A stretch of DNA of 21,638 bases from Faecalibacterium sp. (GTDB taxonomy: Bacteria; Bacillota; Clostridia; Oscillospirales; Ruminococcaceae): assembly GCA_020025795.1 (NCBI GenBank), contig JAHHRK010000017.1, positions 1 through 21,638 of the forward strand. Direction: 5' to 3'. A model generated the notes under the pieces. It did no database searches, was not told the origin of the DNA, and worked only from the letters and a program-made list of their open reading frames with translations. The translations under genes and the position numbers were made by a program. Shown one piece after another: positions 1-8,369 of this stretch; the first letter of the stretch is position 1; each line of letters starts with the position of its first letter.

Positions 1-2602
1 GATAGCCGCCTGCATTGGAGTACGCCACCAGCTTAACCGCAATGACGTACAAAACAGCATAACCATGGCCGCAGATGGAGTCCAGCTCTTTGTTCAAACG
101 GTCCTCTACGATTTTGGGCAGCGGATCGCCGTAATCCCGTTTGGCGTGTTCCCAGGTCGCATCACGCAGCTGCTGTTCGGCGCCTTCGATGCTGGGCGGA
201 TAGGTACCGCGCGGAATGGCTCGCAGGTTATTATCAATCGACGCTGCAATCTTGTTCGGATTGGTTACAACGATTTCATAAGCCTTTTCCCGCGGCAGAT
301 AGTTAAACTGGGACAGCATATCTTCTGTAGTTCGGTAATACAGCGGCGGCTGGTGATCGGCATCCTTAAAGCCATTGCCTGCCTGCAATACCGCACGGTA
401 AATGGCATCCTCCGGCTCCTGGAAATGCACGTCACCGGTGGCAATGACCGGCTTATGCAAATCTTCGCCCAGCTGAATAATGGTGCGGTTAAAGTCCTTG
501 ATGGTTTCCATACTGGGTACTTTGCCATCGCGCACCATGTATTCATTGTTGCCCAGCGGCTGCACTTCCAGCACGTCGTAATAGGATGCAATCTTTTTCA
601 GTTCATCATATGAGCGCCCATCCACAACAGCGCGATACAACTCGCCTGCTTCACAGGCGCTTGTCAAGATCAGGCCTTCTCGCCACTTATTCAAGCTGCT
701 GCGCGGCACACGCGGCTTTTTGAAGAAGTTCGTCACATGGGCTTCGCTGACCAGCTTGTACAGGTTCTTCAGGCCGATCTGGTTTTTCACCAAAACGATC
801 AGATGGTAATATTTCTTTTTCAGAACTTCCTTGTTACCGCCCAGACCTGTATTGATTTCGCTGACCCTGGTGATTTCCTTTTCTGCCAGATCCCCCAGCA
901 GCACACAGAAAATTTCTGCCAGCGCCTCCGAATCCTCGTTTGCGCGGTGGGCATTATATTTGCCCAGCTCCAGGTGCTTGTAAATATTGGTCTGCTTATA
1001 ATTGCCCAAGCCAGGGCACAGCGCCTGCGCCATCGTCAGGGTATCGATGTAGGTGCAATCCCACTCCATATTATGGCGCCGGGCAATGGCACGCAAAAAG
1101 CGCATATCAAAGCCGTTGGCATTGTGCGCCACTAAGATGCGCCCATCTGCAAAGGCCAGGAATTTCTCGAATGCTTCTTTTTCATCCGGTGCATCCGCTA
1201 CCATCTCGTTGCTGATGCCCGTCAGTTCGGTAATGCGCGGCGTAATCAGCTTAGGTGGCTTTACGAACGTATCGAAGTGATCCACAATCTGGCCATTTTC
1301 CACAATGACGGCGCCGATTTCGGTTAAGTATTCACTTCCCGGATCAAGTCCTGTGGTCTCCGTATCAAAGATACAGAAGCTACCGGACAGCGGTTCGTCC
1401 TTCGGTCCGTATACGCAAGGGATCATGTCATCCACAAAATACAACTCGCAACCGTAAATGACCTTAAAATCCGGATCTTTCTTGTGGATATTGTCCGCAG
1501 CCAGCATTGCTTCCGGATAGCCTTGGCACACGCCATGGTCCGTGATTGCAATAGCGCGATGTCCCATGCTGTGCGCCAACTTGACAATTCCACCCGGATC
1601 GCAGAAGCCGTCCATGCTGGACAGCTTGGTATGCAAATGCAGCTCCACACGCTTTTCGGGTTCGTTGTCCTCGCGCTTTTTCCGCTCCACGATTAGCACG
1701 TCATAGGGGTACACCACATAGTCGCGCTCATACTTATCATAGGTGCAGTCACCGCGCACGATGACCGTTGCGCCGTTTGCGATTTCTTCCCACTTGGAGG
1801 CATCCTCGCCTTCCTGAGCGCGCACTTTCAGGTTGATGGAGCCGGTGTAGTCCGTAATGGAAACCGTATAAATCTTGCGGAAGTTGCCTTTGGTTTCCTT
1901 GGCGAACACATCGCCCCAGATGATGCACTTGCCGCCTTCGCCACCCAAATCCTTCAGCGGTGTGGGGTCATGAGGTTTGAACATCTTACCATGGAAAATA
2001 GTGCAGGGCTTTTCTGCCAGTTCCAGACCATCCATGTGCACCACTGTACCGGTACTCTTCTTTTCAAATGCCACCACAGGTGCCGCCGTCTTTTTCTCCA
2101 GACGTTCTTCCTGCTTTGCCAGCTGGGTTGCGTCCGCCATGCTGTACAGTTCGACTGCAGGCTTTACGCCGGTGCGCTGCTCGATACGTTCCGCAAGCAG
2201 GCGCGGAAATTCTACTTCGTTCAAAATGTGGATGCCGTTGCGTGCGCCCAGACGGATATTTTTTCCGTTGATCTCGATTTTCACTCCATCCAAAAATCCG
2301 TTGATGGGGATGCCTTCTGCCTTCATTTCTTCCAGCAGCATTTGCAGCGCAGCTGCATCCAGATGCGCATATCCAAAGCAGTTGCGAATTTTCAGTTCAT
2401 AGCCTGCAAAATCCGCTTCCAGGCTGGCCAGCAGGCGCGCGCACATCATCGGGTCAAGCGGTGCCACGCTGCGCAGGGTAAACAGGATTTTCTTATCTAC
2501 GCGGAACATCTCCGCTTTTTCCACGATTACATTCCCAAAGTGGGCCGCAAAATCGGGGTCTGCCATAAACTGCGGCCAAAGCTTGGAAACCATCGGCTGC
2601 AT
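1..2602 (-). CDS. polC: DNA polymerase III alpha subunit PolC, N-terminal 867 residues (3' end beyond window)
   Basis: Gram-positive replicative DNA polymerase with built-in 3'-5' proofreading. The frame is open from an ATG at 2602, preceded by AAAGGAG, to the left edge. Reading the minus strand: a weakly conserved N-terminus; an OB-fold at about residues 225-310; the first half of the PHP domain with RVELHLHT at about 318-325; a DEDDh exonuclease inserted in the PHP domain (FDTETTG near 412, HNAKAFD, HRANEDSEA); the second PHP half; and the beginning of the palm, where the window stops at ICGHGYAVLYVIAVKLV, just before the expected GSRGSVGSS motif. PolC is usually about 1,430-1,450 residues, so the catalytic palm, fingers and C-terminal domains are outside. 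It is the last visible gene of the pyrH-to-polC cluster, 97 bp after ispG. Family assignment is secure; N-terminal domain borders are approximate. Confidence 0.96.
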   Translation of the reverse strand, partial: MQPMVSKLWPQFMADPDFAAHFGNVIVEKAEMFRVDKKILFTLRSVAPLDPMMCARLLASLEADFAGYELKIRNCFGYAHLDAAALQMLLEEMKAEGIPINGFLDGVKIEINGKNIRLGARNGIHILNEVEFPRLLAERIEQRTGVKPAVELYSMADATQLAKQEERLEKKTAAPVVAFEKKSTGTVVHMDGLELAEKPCTIFHGKMFKPHDPTPLKDLGGEGGKCIIWGDVFAKETKGNFRKIYTVSITDYTGSINLKVRAQEGEDASKWEEIANGATVIVRGDCTYDKYERDYVVYPYDVLIVERKKREDNEPEKRVELHLHTKLSSMDGFCDPGGIVKLAHSMGHRAIAITDHGVCQGYPEAMLAADNIHKKDPDFKVIYGCELYFVDDMIPCVYGPKDEPLSGSFCIFDTETTGLDPGSEYLTEIGAVIVENGQIVDHFDTFVKPPKLITPRITELTGISNEMVADAPDEKEAFEKFLAFADGRILVAHNANGFDMRFLRAIARRHNMEWDCTYIDTLTMAQALCPGLGNYKQTNIYKHLELGKYNAHRANEDSEALAEIFCVLLGDLAEKEITRVSEINTGLGGNKEVLKKKYYHLIVLVKNQIGLKNLYKLVSEAHVTNFFKKPRVPRSSLNKWREGLILTSACEAGELYRAVVDGRSYDELKKIASYYDVLEVQPLGNNEYMVRDGKVPSMETIKDFNRTIIQLGEDLHKPVIATGDVHFQEPEDAIYRAVLQAGNGFKDADHQPPLYYRTTEDMLSQFNYLPREKAYEIVVTNPNKIAASIDNNLRAIPRGTYPPSIEGAEQQLRDATWEHAKRDYGDPLPKIVEDRLNKELDSICGHGYAVLYVIAVKLVAYSNAGGY

Positions 2603-2635
2603 ACTCCACGTCTCCTTTCCTGAAAGGCTCAAAAT

Positions 2636-2664
2636 GCGGCGCGGCCGAAAACCGGCTGCGCCGC
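2636..2664 (-). terminator. GC-rich intercistronic hairpin between ispG and polC, weak terminator or attenuator
   Basis: Two 12-base arms (2636-2647 and 2653-2664) pair along their length with one G-T position, around the 5-base loop AAAAC. In the direction of transcription the stem is followed only by ATTTTG, so the U-tract is short. It sits between the ispG stop and the polC ribosome binding site. It could reduce read-through into polC or protect the upstream mRNA 3' end. The hairpin is directly visible; its function is inferred. Confidence 0.45.
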
Positions 2665-2699
2665 AAAATCATTTTCTCATTCAATTGGTTCGACTGGCT

Positions 2700-3752
2700 T
2701 TACAGCTTATTGATTTCCTCCATAAACTGATCCAGAATCGATTCCTTATCGCCCACCAGCTTGCGCACAGGTGTGCCATGTACAAACAGCAAAGCTTCGT
2801 CCTTGCCGCCGGCAATGCCAATATCTGCTTCACGTGCTTCACCGGGGCCATTGACAACGCAGCCCATAACGGCTACCTTAATGGATTTCTTGCAGCCACG
2901 CAGGCGGCGCTCCACTTCGTTGGCAATTTCGGTGCAGGGATACTGGGTGCGGCCACAGGTCGGGCAGGTAATCACTTCCGGCCCTGCCACAGGATAACCC
3001 ACAGCGCGCAGAATGTTGTAGCCTGCTTCCACTTCTTTTTCCGGCTCATCGGCCAGAGAAACACGAATGGTATCGCCAATGCCTTCCAGCAGCATGCCGC
3101 CAATGCCCATGCCGGACTTGAGCAGACCCATCTGGTAGGTGCCTGCTTCGGTCACGCCGACGTGCAGCGGATAATCCGTCATGGCAGACAACTGGCGGTA
3201 AGCCTCCATCATACGGGGCACATTGCTGCTCTTGATGGAAATGACAATGTTGTTGAAATCGAACTTTTCCAGCAGGCGCACATGATACATGGCGCTTTCC
3301 ACCATGGCTTCGGGCACAGCTGCGCCGTACTTTGCCAGGATGTGCTTTTCCAGGCTGCCGCCGTTCACACCGATGCGGATCGGAATGTTCTTGGCATTGC
3401 AGGCCTTTACCACTTCACGCACACGATCGTCGTCGCCAATGTTGCCCGGATTGATGCGGATTTTATCCACGCCAATATCGGCGCAAGCCAGGGCTGCCTT
3501 GTAATCGAAGTGAATATCTGCCACGATGGGAATATTTACAGCTTCTTTCACAGCAGCAATTACTTTTGCATCCTCTGCCGTCGGGCAAGTGATGCGCAGG
3601 ATCTGGCAGCCGGCTTCTTCGCAGCGCTTGGCCTGTGCCACGTTGCCTGCCACATCCTGAATGGGTACATTCAGCATGGTCTGCACTGCAACGGGATAAT
3701 TACCGCCAATGGTCACATTTCCAATTTTTACTTCACGCTTTAACTGACGCAT
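2700..3752 (-). CDS. ispG: 4-hydroxy-3-methylbut-2-en-1-yl diphosphate synthase IspG (GcpE)
   Basis: Penultimate enzyme of the MEP isoprenoid pathway. It reductively opens methylerythritol cyclodiphosphate to HMBPP using a [4Fe-4S] cluster fed by flavodoxin or ferredoxin. The 350-residue protein has the short bacterial two-domain form: a TIM barrel (about 1-250) and a C-terminal cluster domain. The cluster ligands are visible: CPTC at 263-266, the Cys of GCVVNGPGE at 298, and Glu305 of the same motif, the usual three Cys plus one Glu. The ATG at 3752 follows AAAGGAGG with good spacing. It lies 16 bp after rseP in the same operon, which also carries dxr of the same pathway. Full length, nothing missing. 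Confidence 0.96.
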   Translation of the reverse strand: MRQLKREVKIGNVTIGGNYPVAVQTMLNVPIQDVAGNVAQAKRCEEAGCQILRITCPTAEDAKVIAAVKEAVNIPIVADIHFDYKAALACADIGVDKIRINPGNIGDDDRVREVVKACNAKNIPIRIGVNGGSLEKHILAKYGAAVPEAMVESAMYHVRLLEKFDFNNIVISIKSSNVPRMMEAYRQLSAMTDYPLHVGVTEAGTYQMGLLKSGMGIGGMLLEGIGDTIRVSLADEPEKEVEAGYNILRAVGYPVAGPEVITCPTCGRTQYPCTEIANEVERRLRGCKKSIKVAVMGCVVNGPGEAREADIGIAGGKDEALLFVHGTPVRKLVGDKESILDQFMEEINKL

Positions 3753-3768
3753 GGAAACCTCCTTTTGC

Positions 3769-4875
3769 TTAGAAGAACAACCGGATCAGATCGTTTCCGG
3801 TCACAAAAATCATCAAACCGAACAGCAGCACAAAGCCCAGCAGATTCACAACTTCCTGCACCTTTGCCGGAACAGGACGCCGGATAATACCTTCGATCAG
3901 CAGGAACACTACCTTACCGCCATCCAGTGCCGGCAGAGGCATCAGGTTAAAGATACCCAGATTGATAGTGATCAAAGCCAGCAGACTCAGTACAGTGCTC
4001 CAGTCCACAGAAACAGCCTGTTCAATGGCGCTTACAATGCCCACCGGACCGGACAGGTTGTTGATGCTCTCGCGGCCGCGTGCCAAATCCATCAATGTGG
4101 TAAACACCACACGACCATAATAAATCTCATAGTTTGCTGCCTGACGAATCACGCCCATCGGCGTTCTGGGTACCGCATACACAACGATCTGCGGCGGCAT
4201 ATAGGTATTACCCTGCTCGTCGGTAACGGTGTTGAAGCGCACGCCGTCCAGCTGCACTTTTTTACCATCACGCAGGACGGTAAAATCGGCGCTGTAATTT
4301 TCTGTACGGCTCAGCTCATAGGAAAGGTCTTCCGGCACAAAGCAGCGGCGACCGTTGATGGCAAGAATTTCGTCCTCCGCCTGCAAGCCGGTTTCCGCAC
4401 ACAGAGCGCCTTCATCAAAGCTGTGGATCTTCAGGGTGATAATGGAATCATCCATTCCCACAAAGACCAGCAATACTAAAAAGCCCAGTACAAAGTTCAT
4501 AAACGCGCCAGCCACAATGATGACCAGTCGTTTCCACAGCTTTGCATGATCAAACGGGATACCAGTGCGCTGCTCTACGGGGATTGGGTTCAAATCATCT
4601 TCGTCCGCATCTTCCTCGTCCTGCGGTGCTGCCGTGCGGGAGCTTTCCGGGCTGTCCTCACCTTCCATAGCCACATAGCCGCCAATGGGTAAAAGACGAA
4701 TACTGTACTGGGTTCCGCGCCAGATTTTTTTCATCAGGGCGGGTCCCATACCGATGGAAAACTCGTTGACCTGCACGCCGCTCCACTTTGCGGTGATAAA
4801 ATGTCCAAATTCATGGAACAGGATCACGATGCCAAATACCAGCACCGCAATCAGGATGGAAACGATTGTTGACAT
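3769..4875 (-). CDS. rseP: RseP/RasP-type site-2 intramembrane metalloprotease (M50)
   Basis: Membrane zinc protease that cleaves transmembrane segments of anti-sigma factors, signal-peptide remnants and other substrates inside the membrane. The 368-residue protein begins with a transmembrane helix carrying HEFGH at residues 21-25 (zinc ligands and catalytic Glu). It then has GGYVAMEGED, a second membrane segment (WKRLVIIVAGAFMNFVLGF), a PDZ-like periplasm-side domain at about 130-250, and the third-motif helix MPLPALDGGK near 310 that supplies the last zinc ligand. Between the first and second membrane parts there is a low-complexity acidic stretch (about residues 73-100, rich in E and D). 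The ribosome binding site is modest (AGAGAGG). Its place between dxr and ispG matches many Firmicutes and proteobacterial clusters. The substrate in this organism cannot be read from the window. Confidence 0.93.
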   Translation of the reverse strand: MSTIVSILIAVLVFGIVILFHEFGHFITAKWSGVQVNEFSIGMGPALMKKIWRGTQYSIRLLPIGGYVAMEGEDSPESSRTAAPQDEEDADEDDLNPIPVEQRTGIPFDHAKLWKRLVIIVAGAFMNFVLGFLVLLVFVGMDDSIITLKIHSFDEGALCAETGLQAEDEILAINGRRCFVPEDLSYELSRTENYSADFTVLRDGKKVQLDGVRFNTVTDEQGNTYMPPQIVVYAVPRTPMGVIRQAANYEIYYGRVVFTTLMDLARGRESINNLSGPVGIVSAIEQAVSVDWSTVLSLLALITINLGIFNLMPLPALDGGKVVFLLIEGIIRRPVPAKVQEVVNLLGFVLLFGLMIFVTGNDLIRLFF

Positions 4876-4917
4876 GAAGCCTCTCTTTCCAAAGCAGACG
4901 GGTCGCTTTACCGTAGA

Positions 4918-6069
4918 TTACAGATTTGCGTGCACAAATGCGCGTGCCATACGGTCACATTCATATACATCAGCCAGGGTATAGCTTCCGCCATAGGTAT
5001 CGCTGTCCACAACAGCTTCCACCAGACGGCCGATATCCAAAAAGCCGATTTTATCTTCCAGGAACAGTTTAACAGCTTCCTCGTTTGCGCCGTTTGCGGC
5101 GCAGGGGCCAAGGCCGCCCTTGTTGATTGCCTTTTTGCAGGCAGCCAGGCAGCGGAAGGTTTCCTCGTCCGCCACGTCAAAGGTCAACTGCTTCAGCTGG
5201 GTGAAATCCAGTTCCGGCGTGGGGCAGGGCTTGCGCTCCGGCCAAGTCAGTGCATACTGAATCGGTAGGCGCATATCCGGGCTGCCCAGCTGTGCAATGA
5301 CAGAGTTATCGCTGAACTGCACAGCGGAATGTACAATGCTCTGCCGCTGAACAACAATCTGAATCTTTTCCGCAGGCAGGCCGAACAGCCAAACCGCCTC
5401 GATCAGCTCCAGGCCCTTATTCATCAAGGATGCGCTGTCGATAGTGATTTTAGCACCCATGTTCCAGTTCGGATGCTTGAGCGCATCTGCCTTGGTTTTG
5501 CCTGCCAGTTCTTCTTTCTTCATGCCGAAGAACGGGCCGCCGGAAGCAGTCAAAAGGATTTTCGTCAAAGACTTTGCACTGTTTGCATCCTGCAAGCACT
5601 GGAAAATAGCAGAATGTTCGCTGTCTACCGGCAGCAGATGCACACCGTGTTCTTTGACTGCTTCGGTAACCAGATGTCCGCCTGTTACCAGGCTTTCCTT
5701 GTTGGCCAAAGCCAGGTCGTGGCCGCTTTCAATAGCGGACAGGCTTGCGCCCAAGCCGGCAATGCCCACAACGCTGTTCAAAACAACATCTGTGCCATCC
5801 ATCGCAGCAAGCTGGGTCAGGCCTTCTTTTCCTTGCAGCAGCTTAGGCGCACCTGCTGTACCAGCCAGCGCAGCATCTACTTTTTTGTATGCTTCCGGGT
5901 CAGTCACGCATACATATTTCGGATGAAATTCTGCAATCTGCTTCAGCAAAAGATCGGTGCTGCGGTTTGCGGAAAGGCCAAAGATTTCATAGCCCTGTGC
6001 GCGCACCACATCCAAACTCTGGGTACCGATGGAACCGGTGGAACCCAGCAGTGTGATTTTCTTAGCCAT
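4918..6069 (-). CDS. dxr: 1-deoxy-D-xylulose 5-phosphate reductoisomerase
   Basis: Converts DXP to MEP with NADPH and a divalent metal, the committed step of the MEP pathway. The start is set at the ATG of MAKKITLLGSTG (6069), because AAGGAG lies 10 bases upstream. A longer in-frame reading beginning at a TTG at 6093 would put that Shine-Dalgarno inside the gene. This gives 383 residues, the usual size. Visible motifs are GSTGSIGTQ (NADPH fold), LANKESLV, LPVDSEHSAIFQ (metal-binding region), TASGGPFF, KHPNWNMGAKITIDSASLMNKGLE (substrate and flexible-loop region) and GSPDMRLPIQYAL. It starts 24 bp after the cdsA stop and ends 42 bp before rseP, within one transcription unit with ispG. Confidence 0.96.
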   Translation of the reverse strand: MAKKITLLGSTGSIGTQSLDVVRAQGYEIFGLSANRSTDLLLKQIAEFHPKYVCVTDPEAYKKVDAALAGTAGAPKLLQGKEGLTQLAAMDGTDVVLNSVVGIAGLGASLSAIESGHDLALANKESLVTGGHLVTEAVKEHGVHLLPVDSEHSAIFQCLQDANSAKSLTKILLTASGGPFFGMKKEELAGKTKADALKHPNWNMGAKITIDSASLMNKGLELIEAVWLFGLPAEKIQIVVQRQSIVHSAVQFSDNSVIAQLGSPDMRLPIQYALTWPERKPCPTPELDFTQLKQLTFDVADEETFRCLAACKKAINKGGLGPCAANGANEEAVKLFLEDKIGFLDIGRLVEAVVDSDTYGGSYTLADVYECDRMARAFVHANL

Positions 6070-6093
6070 TTGTTCTCTCCTTTTTGACTCCAA

Positions 6094-6954
6094 TCAGCGA
6101 TAGAACACTACCGTGACCACCATCGTAACGAACGGTGCAATAAATAGCACGCTGTCAAAACGATCCAGAACGCCGCCATGTCCGGGGAAAATGTCACCGT
6201 AGTCCTTCAGGCCGCACTGGCGCTTGACCACGCTGGCAAACAGGTCGCCGTAAATGCCCAGAACCGCTGCAACCATGCCCAGCAGCGCGATCACCACATA
6301 CATGGAAACGCCAATGTTGGACTGGGTAAAGTATTCCACGCGATCTGCTGCATAAGCATAAATCAGGGTTGCCACTACACCAAATACCATGGTGCCCAGC
6401 ACACCGCCGATTGCGCCTTCCACTGTCTTTTTCGGGCTGACCTTCGGGCACAGCTTATGCTTGCCAAAGGCACGACCCGCAAAATAGGCGCAGGTGTCGC
6501 CGCCCCATGCAAAGCACAGGATCAACAAAATAAAGAATACGGCATCATACCGATATACATCCACCGGCAGCAGTTTCTTCAAATACACCAACGAGAAGAA
6601 GCACAGCAGAATAATGCCGCCAAACATCACCAGACCTGCTACTTTCTGATAGCTGACCGTGCCGTTACGCACGACCAGATAGATACAAATAAACGCTACC
6701 AGTAAGTAAGCCATCGGCAAAAGAATCGACCACACATGGGGCAGATAGAAAAACATGGCAGCAAGCGTAAAGGGCACCCACACCGCCAGCAGCGGCCATT
6801 CTTTTTTACCCATGCCCATGGCATGGTACACTTCGTAAATTGCAATCAGCGTAATGCCTGCAATAATCAGATTAAAAATGGGAGTATTAAACATCAGCAG
6901 GACCAACGCCAGCACGCCCAGACCTACGATAGCTGTAATCACACGAGTTTTCAT
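6094..6954 (-). CDS. cdsA: phosphatidate cytidylyltransferase CdsA
   Basis: Integral membrane enzyme that makes CDP-diacylglycerol from CTP and phosphatidic acid, the branch point for anionic phospholipids. The 286-residue protein is strongly hydrophobic, with about eight predicted membrane segments. It carries the C-terminal family signature: SPKKTVEGAIGG, followed further on by GDLFASVVKRQCGLKDYG and FPGHGGVLDRFDS, which includes the metal-binding Asp residues. The ATG at 6954 is preceded by AAGGAGCG. It begins 15 bp after uppS, a very common neighbour pair in bacteria. Confidence 0.95.
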   Translation of the reverse strand: MKTRVITAIVGLGVLALVLLMFNTPIFNLIIAGITLIAIYEVYHAMGMGKKEWPLLAVWVPFTLAAMFFYLPHVWSILLPMAYLLVAFICIYLVVRNGTVSYQKVAGLVMFGGIILLCFFSLVYLKKLLPVDVYRYDAVFFILLILCFAWGGDTCAYFAGRAFGKHKLCPKVSPKKTVEGAIGGVLGTMVFGVVATLIYAYAADRVEYFTQSNIGVSMYVVIALLGMVAAVLGIYGDLFASVVKRQCGLKDYGDIFPGHGGVLDRFDSVLFIAPFVTMVVTVVFYR

Positions 6955-6969
6955 ACGCTAAAACGCTCC

Positions 6970-7686
6970 TTAGAGTCCGCCGAAGCGTCTGCTGCGGCGA
7001 TTGAATTCTTCAATGGCGCGGTCCAAATCGTCCGGCGTAAAGTCGGGCCACAGAACGTCCATCTCCACCAGTTCCGAATAGGCAGCCTGCCACAGCATAA
7101 AGTTGGACAGACGCTTTTCTCCGCTGGGGCGCAAAATAAAGTCCGGGTCTTTCTGGCCTGCGGTGTACATTTCGGCAGACATCATATCTTCCGTAATGTC
7201 TTCCGGAGCGATTTCTCCGTTGGCAGCCTTTCGTGCCAAAGGCTGTGCAGCCCGCACAATTTCCGGTCGGCCACCGTAGTTGATGGCTACGTTCAGGATC
7301 ATACCGGTATTATTGGCCGTTTTTTCTTCGATCTCCTGCATCTGCTTTTGATATTTCGGGTCCAGCATGGTGCGGTCGCCAATGAAAATGACTTTGTTGT
7401 TTTCCTTTTCGTAGTCATGAGCCTTAATCAGATACTGTCCAAACAGCTTCATGATGATGCCCACTTCTTCAGGCGGACGACGCCAGTTCTCGGTAGAAAA
7501 CGCGTAAAACGTTGCCGAAGCCAGGCCCAGATCGTTGCAGTAGTGCACAATCTCATCAAAGACCTCTGCGCCGCGCTTGTGTCCTGCCGTACGCGGCAGA
7601 CCACGCTTTTGTGCCCAACGGCCGTTGCCATCCATGATGATGCCTACCGACAGACCTGCCGCGAAAGATTCCGGATGCTTTGTCAT
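6970..7686 (-). CDS. uppS: isoprenyl (undecaprenyl) diphosphate synthase, cis-type
   Basis: Adds isoprene units from IPP to farnesyl diphosphate to make the undecaprenyl carrier used for peptidoglycan and wall polymers. The start is set at MTKHPESF (7686), because AGGAG sits 8 bases upstream. A longer in-frame reading back to 7722 runs through that site and through a hairpin. This gives 238 residues. Motifs: IIMDGNGRWAQKRG (catalytic Asp19), HKRGAE, ATFYAFSTENWRRPP, NYGGRPEI, and RPSGEKRLSNFMLWQ, where RPSGE replaces the more usual RTSGE. Ends in a basic RRFGGL tail. Directly coupled to cdsA downstream. Confidence 0.95.
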   Translation of the reverse strand: MTKHPESFAAGLSVGIIMDGNGRWAQKRGLPRTAGHKRGAEVFDEIVHYCNDLGLASATFYAFSTENWRRPPEEVGIIMKLFGQYLIKAHDYEKENNKVIFIGDRTMLDPKYQKQMQEIEEKTANNTGMILNVAINYGGRPEIVRAAQPLARKAANGEIAPEDITEDMMSAEMYTAGQKDPDFILRPSGEKRLSNFMLWQAAYSELVEMDVLWPDFTPDDLDRAIEEFNRRSRRFGGL

Positions 7687-7699
7687 AGTACATTCTCCT

Positions 7700-7736
7700 A
7701 AAAAAGATACCGCGCACCACATCAGCGCACGGTATC
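7700..7736 (-). terminator. intrinsic terminator-like hairpin between frr and uppS
   Basis: On the transcribed minus strand, GATACCGTGC pairs with GCGCGGTATC (10 bp with one G-U) around an 11-base loop, followed at once by six T residues and then the uppS ribosome binding site (AGGAG). This is the layout of a rho-independent terminator. Because uppS has no obvious separate promoter, partial termination and read-through is the simplest interpretation. Confidence 0.75.
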
Positions 7737-7757
7737 CAGTCCTTTGTTCACAGGAAA

Positions 7758-8312
7758 TCAGACGGACATAACTTCCTTCTGCTTATCGTCCACAGCCTTG
7801 TCCACCATCTTGATGAACTTGTCAGTCAGCTTCTGAACGTCCTCTTCAACCTTCTTCTGTTCGTCCTCGGTCAGCTCGCCATTCTTCTTTTCAGCCTTAG
7901 CCTTATCCATTGCATCGCGGCGAATGTTGCGCACAGCAACCTTGGTTTCCTCGCCCAGCTTGGAAACGTCCTTTGCCAGCTGCTTGCGGCGCTCCTCGGT
8001 GGGTGCCGGGAAGGTCAGGCGAATTGCCACGCCGTCATCAATGGGGTTGATGCCGATGTCGCTCATCTGGATAGCCTTCACGATGGGCTTCAGCAGGCTG
8101 CGATCCCAGGGGGTGATGGTCAGGATGCGTGCCTCGGTAACTGCTACGGATGCCAGCTGTGCCAGGGGAGTGGCTGCGCCATAGTATTCTACCGTCACAT
8201 GATCCAGAACGGCAGGGTTTGCACGGCCTGCGCGCACTGCGGCAAGCTCACGATCCAGATGCTCGAGAGAGCTCTTCATCTTGTCTTCGTATACCTTTAC
8301 CATGGTGTTCAT
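7758..8312 (-). CDS. frr: ribosome recycling factor
   Basis: Splits the post-termination ribosome together with EF-G. The 184-residue length is typical. Sequence landmarks are the opening helix MKSSLEHLDRELAAVRAGRANP, the domain II region with YYGAATPLAQLASV and ITPWD, SDIGINP, and the long closing helix with EERRKQLAK and RNIRRDAMDKAK. The ATG at 8312 has AAAGGAG upstream. It follows pyrH by 57 bp, the standard pyrH-frr pair. The usual rpsB-tsf partners are not present upstream of pyrH here. Confidence 0.97.
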   Translation of the reverse strand: MNTMVKVYEDKMKSSLEHLDRELAAVRAGRANPAVLDHVTVEYYGAATPLAQLASVAVTEARILTITPWDRSLLKPIVKAIQMSDIGINPIDDGVAIRLTFPAPTEERRKQLAKDVSKLGEETKVAVRNIRRDAMDKAKAEKKNGELTEDEQKKVEEDVQKLTDKFIKMVDKAVDDKQKEVMSV

Positions 8313-8369
8313 AGTCGATTCTCCTTTAATATATGATAGTGCCCGTCCAGCAGGCGATATTCCTAAAAA

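Noticed and set aside
2583..3743. 386-codon plus-strand frame opposite ispG
   Set aside because: It is the antisense shadow of ispG, rich in His, Asn and Gln with no domain pattern; long antisense frames arise from the codon use of the real gene.
6070..6093. Upstream TTG start that would extend Dxr by eight residues
   Set aside because: The extension contains the AAGGAG site that fits the downstream ATG, and family members begin close to the MAKKITLLGSTG motif.
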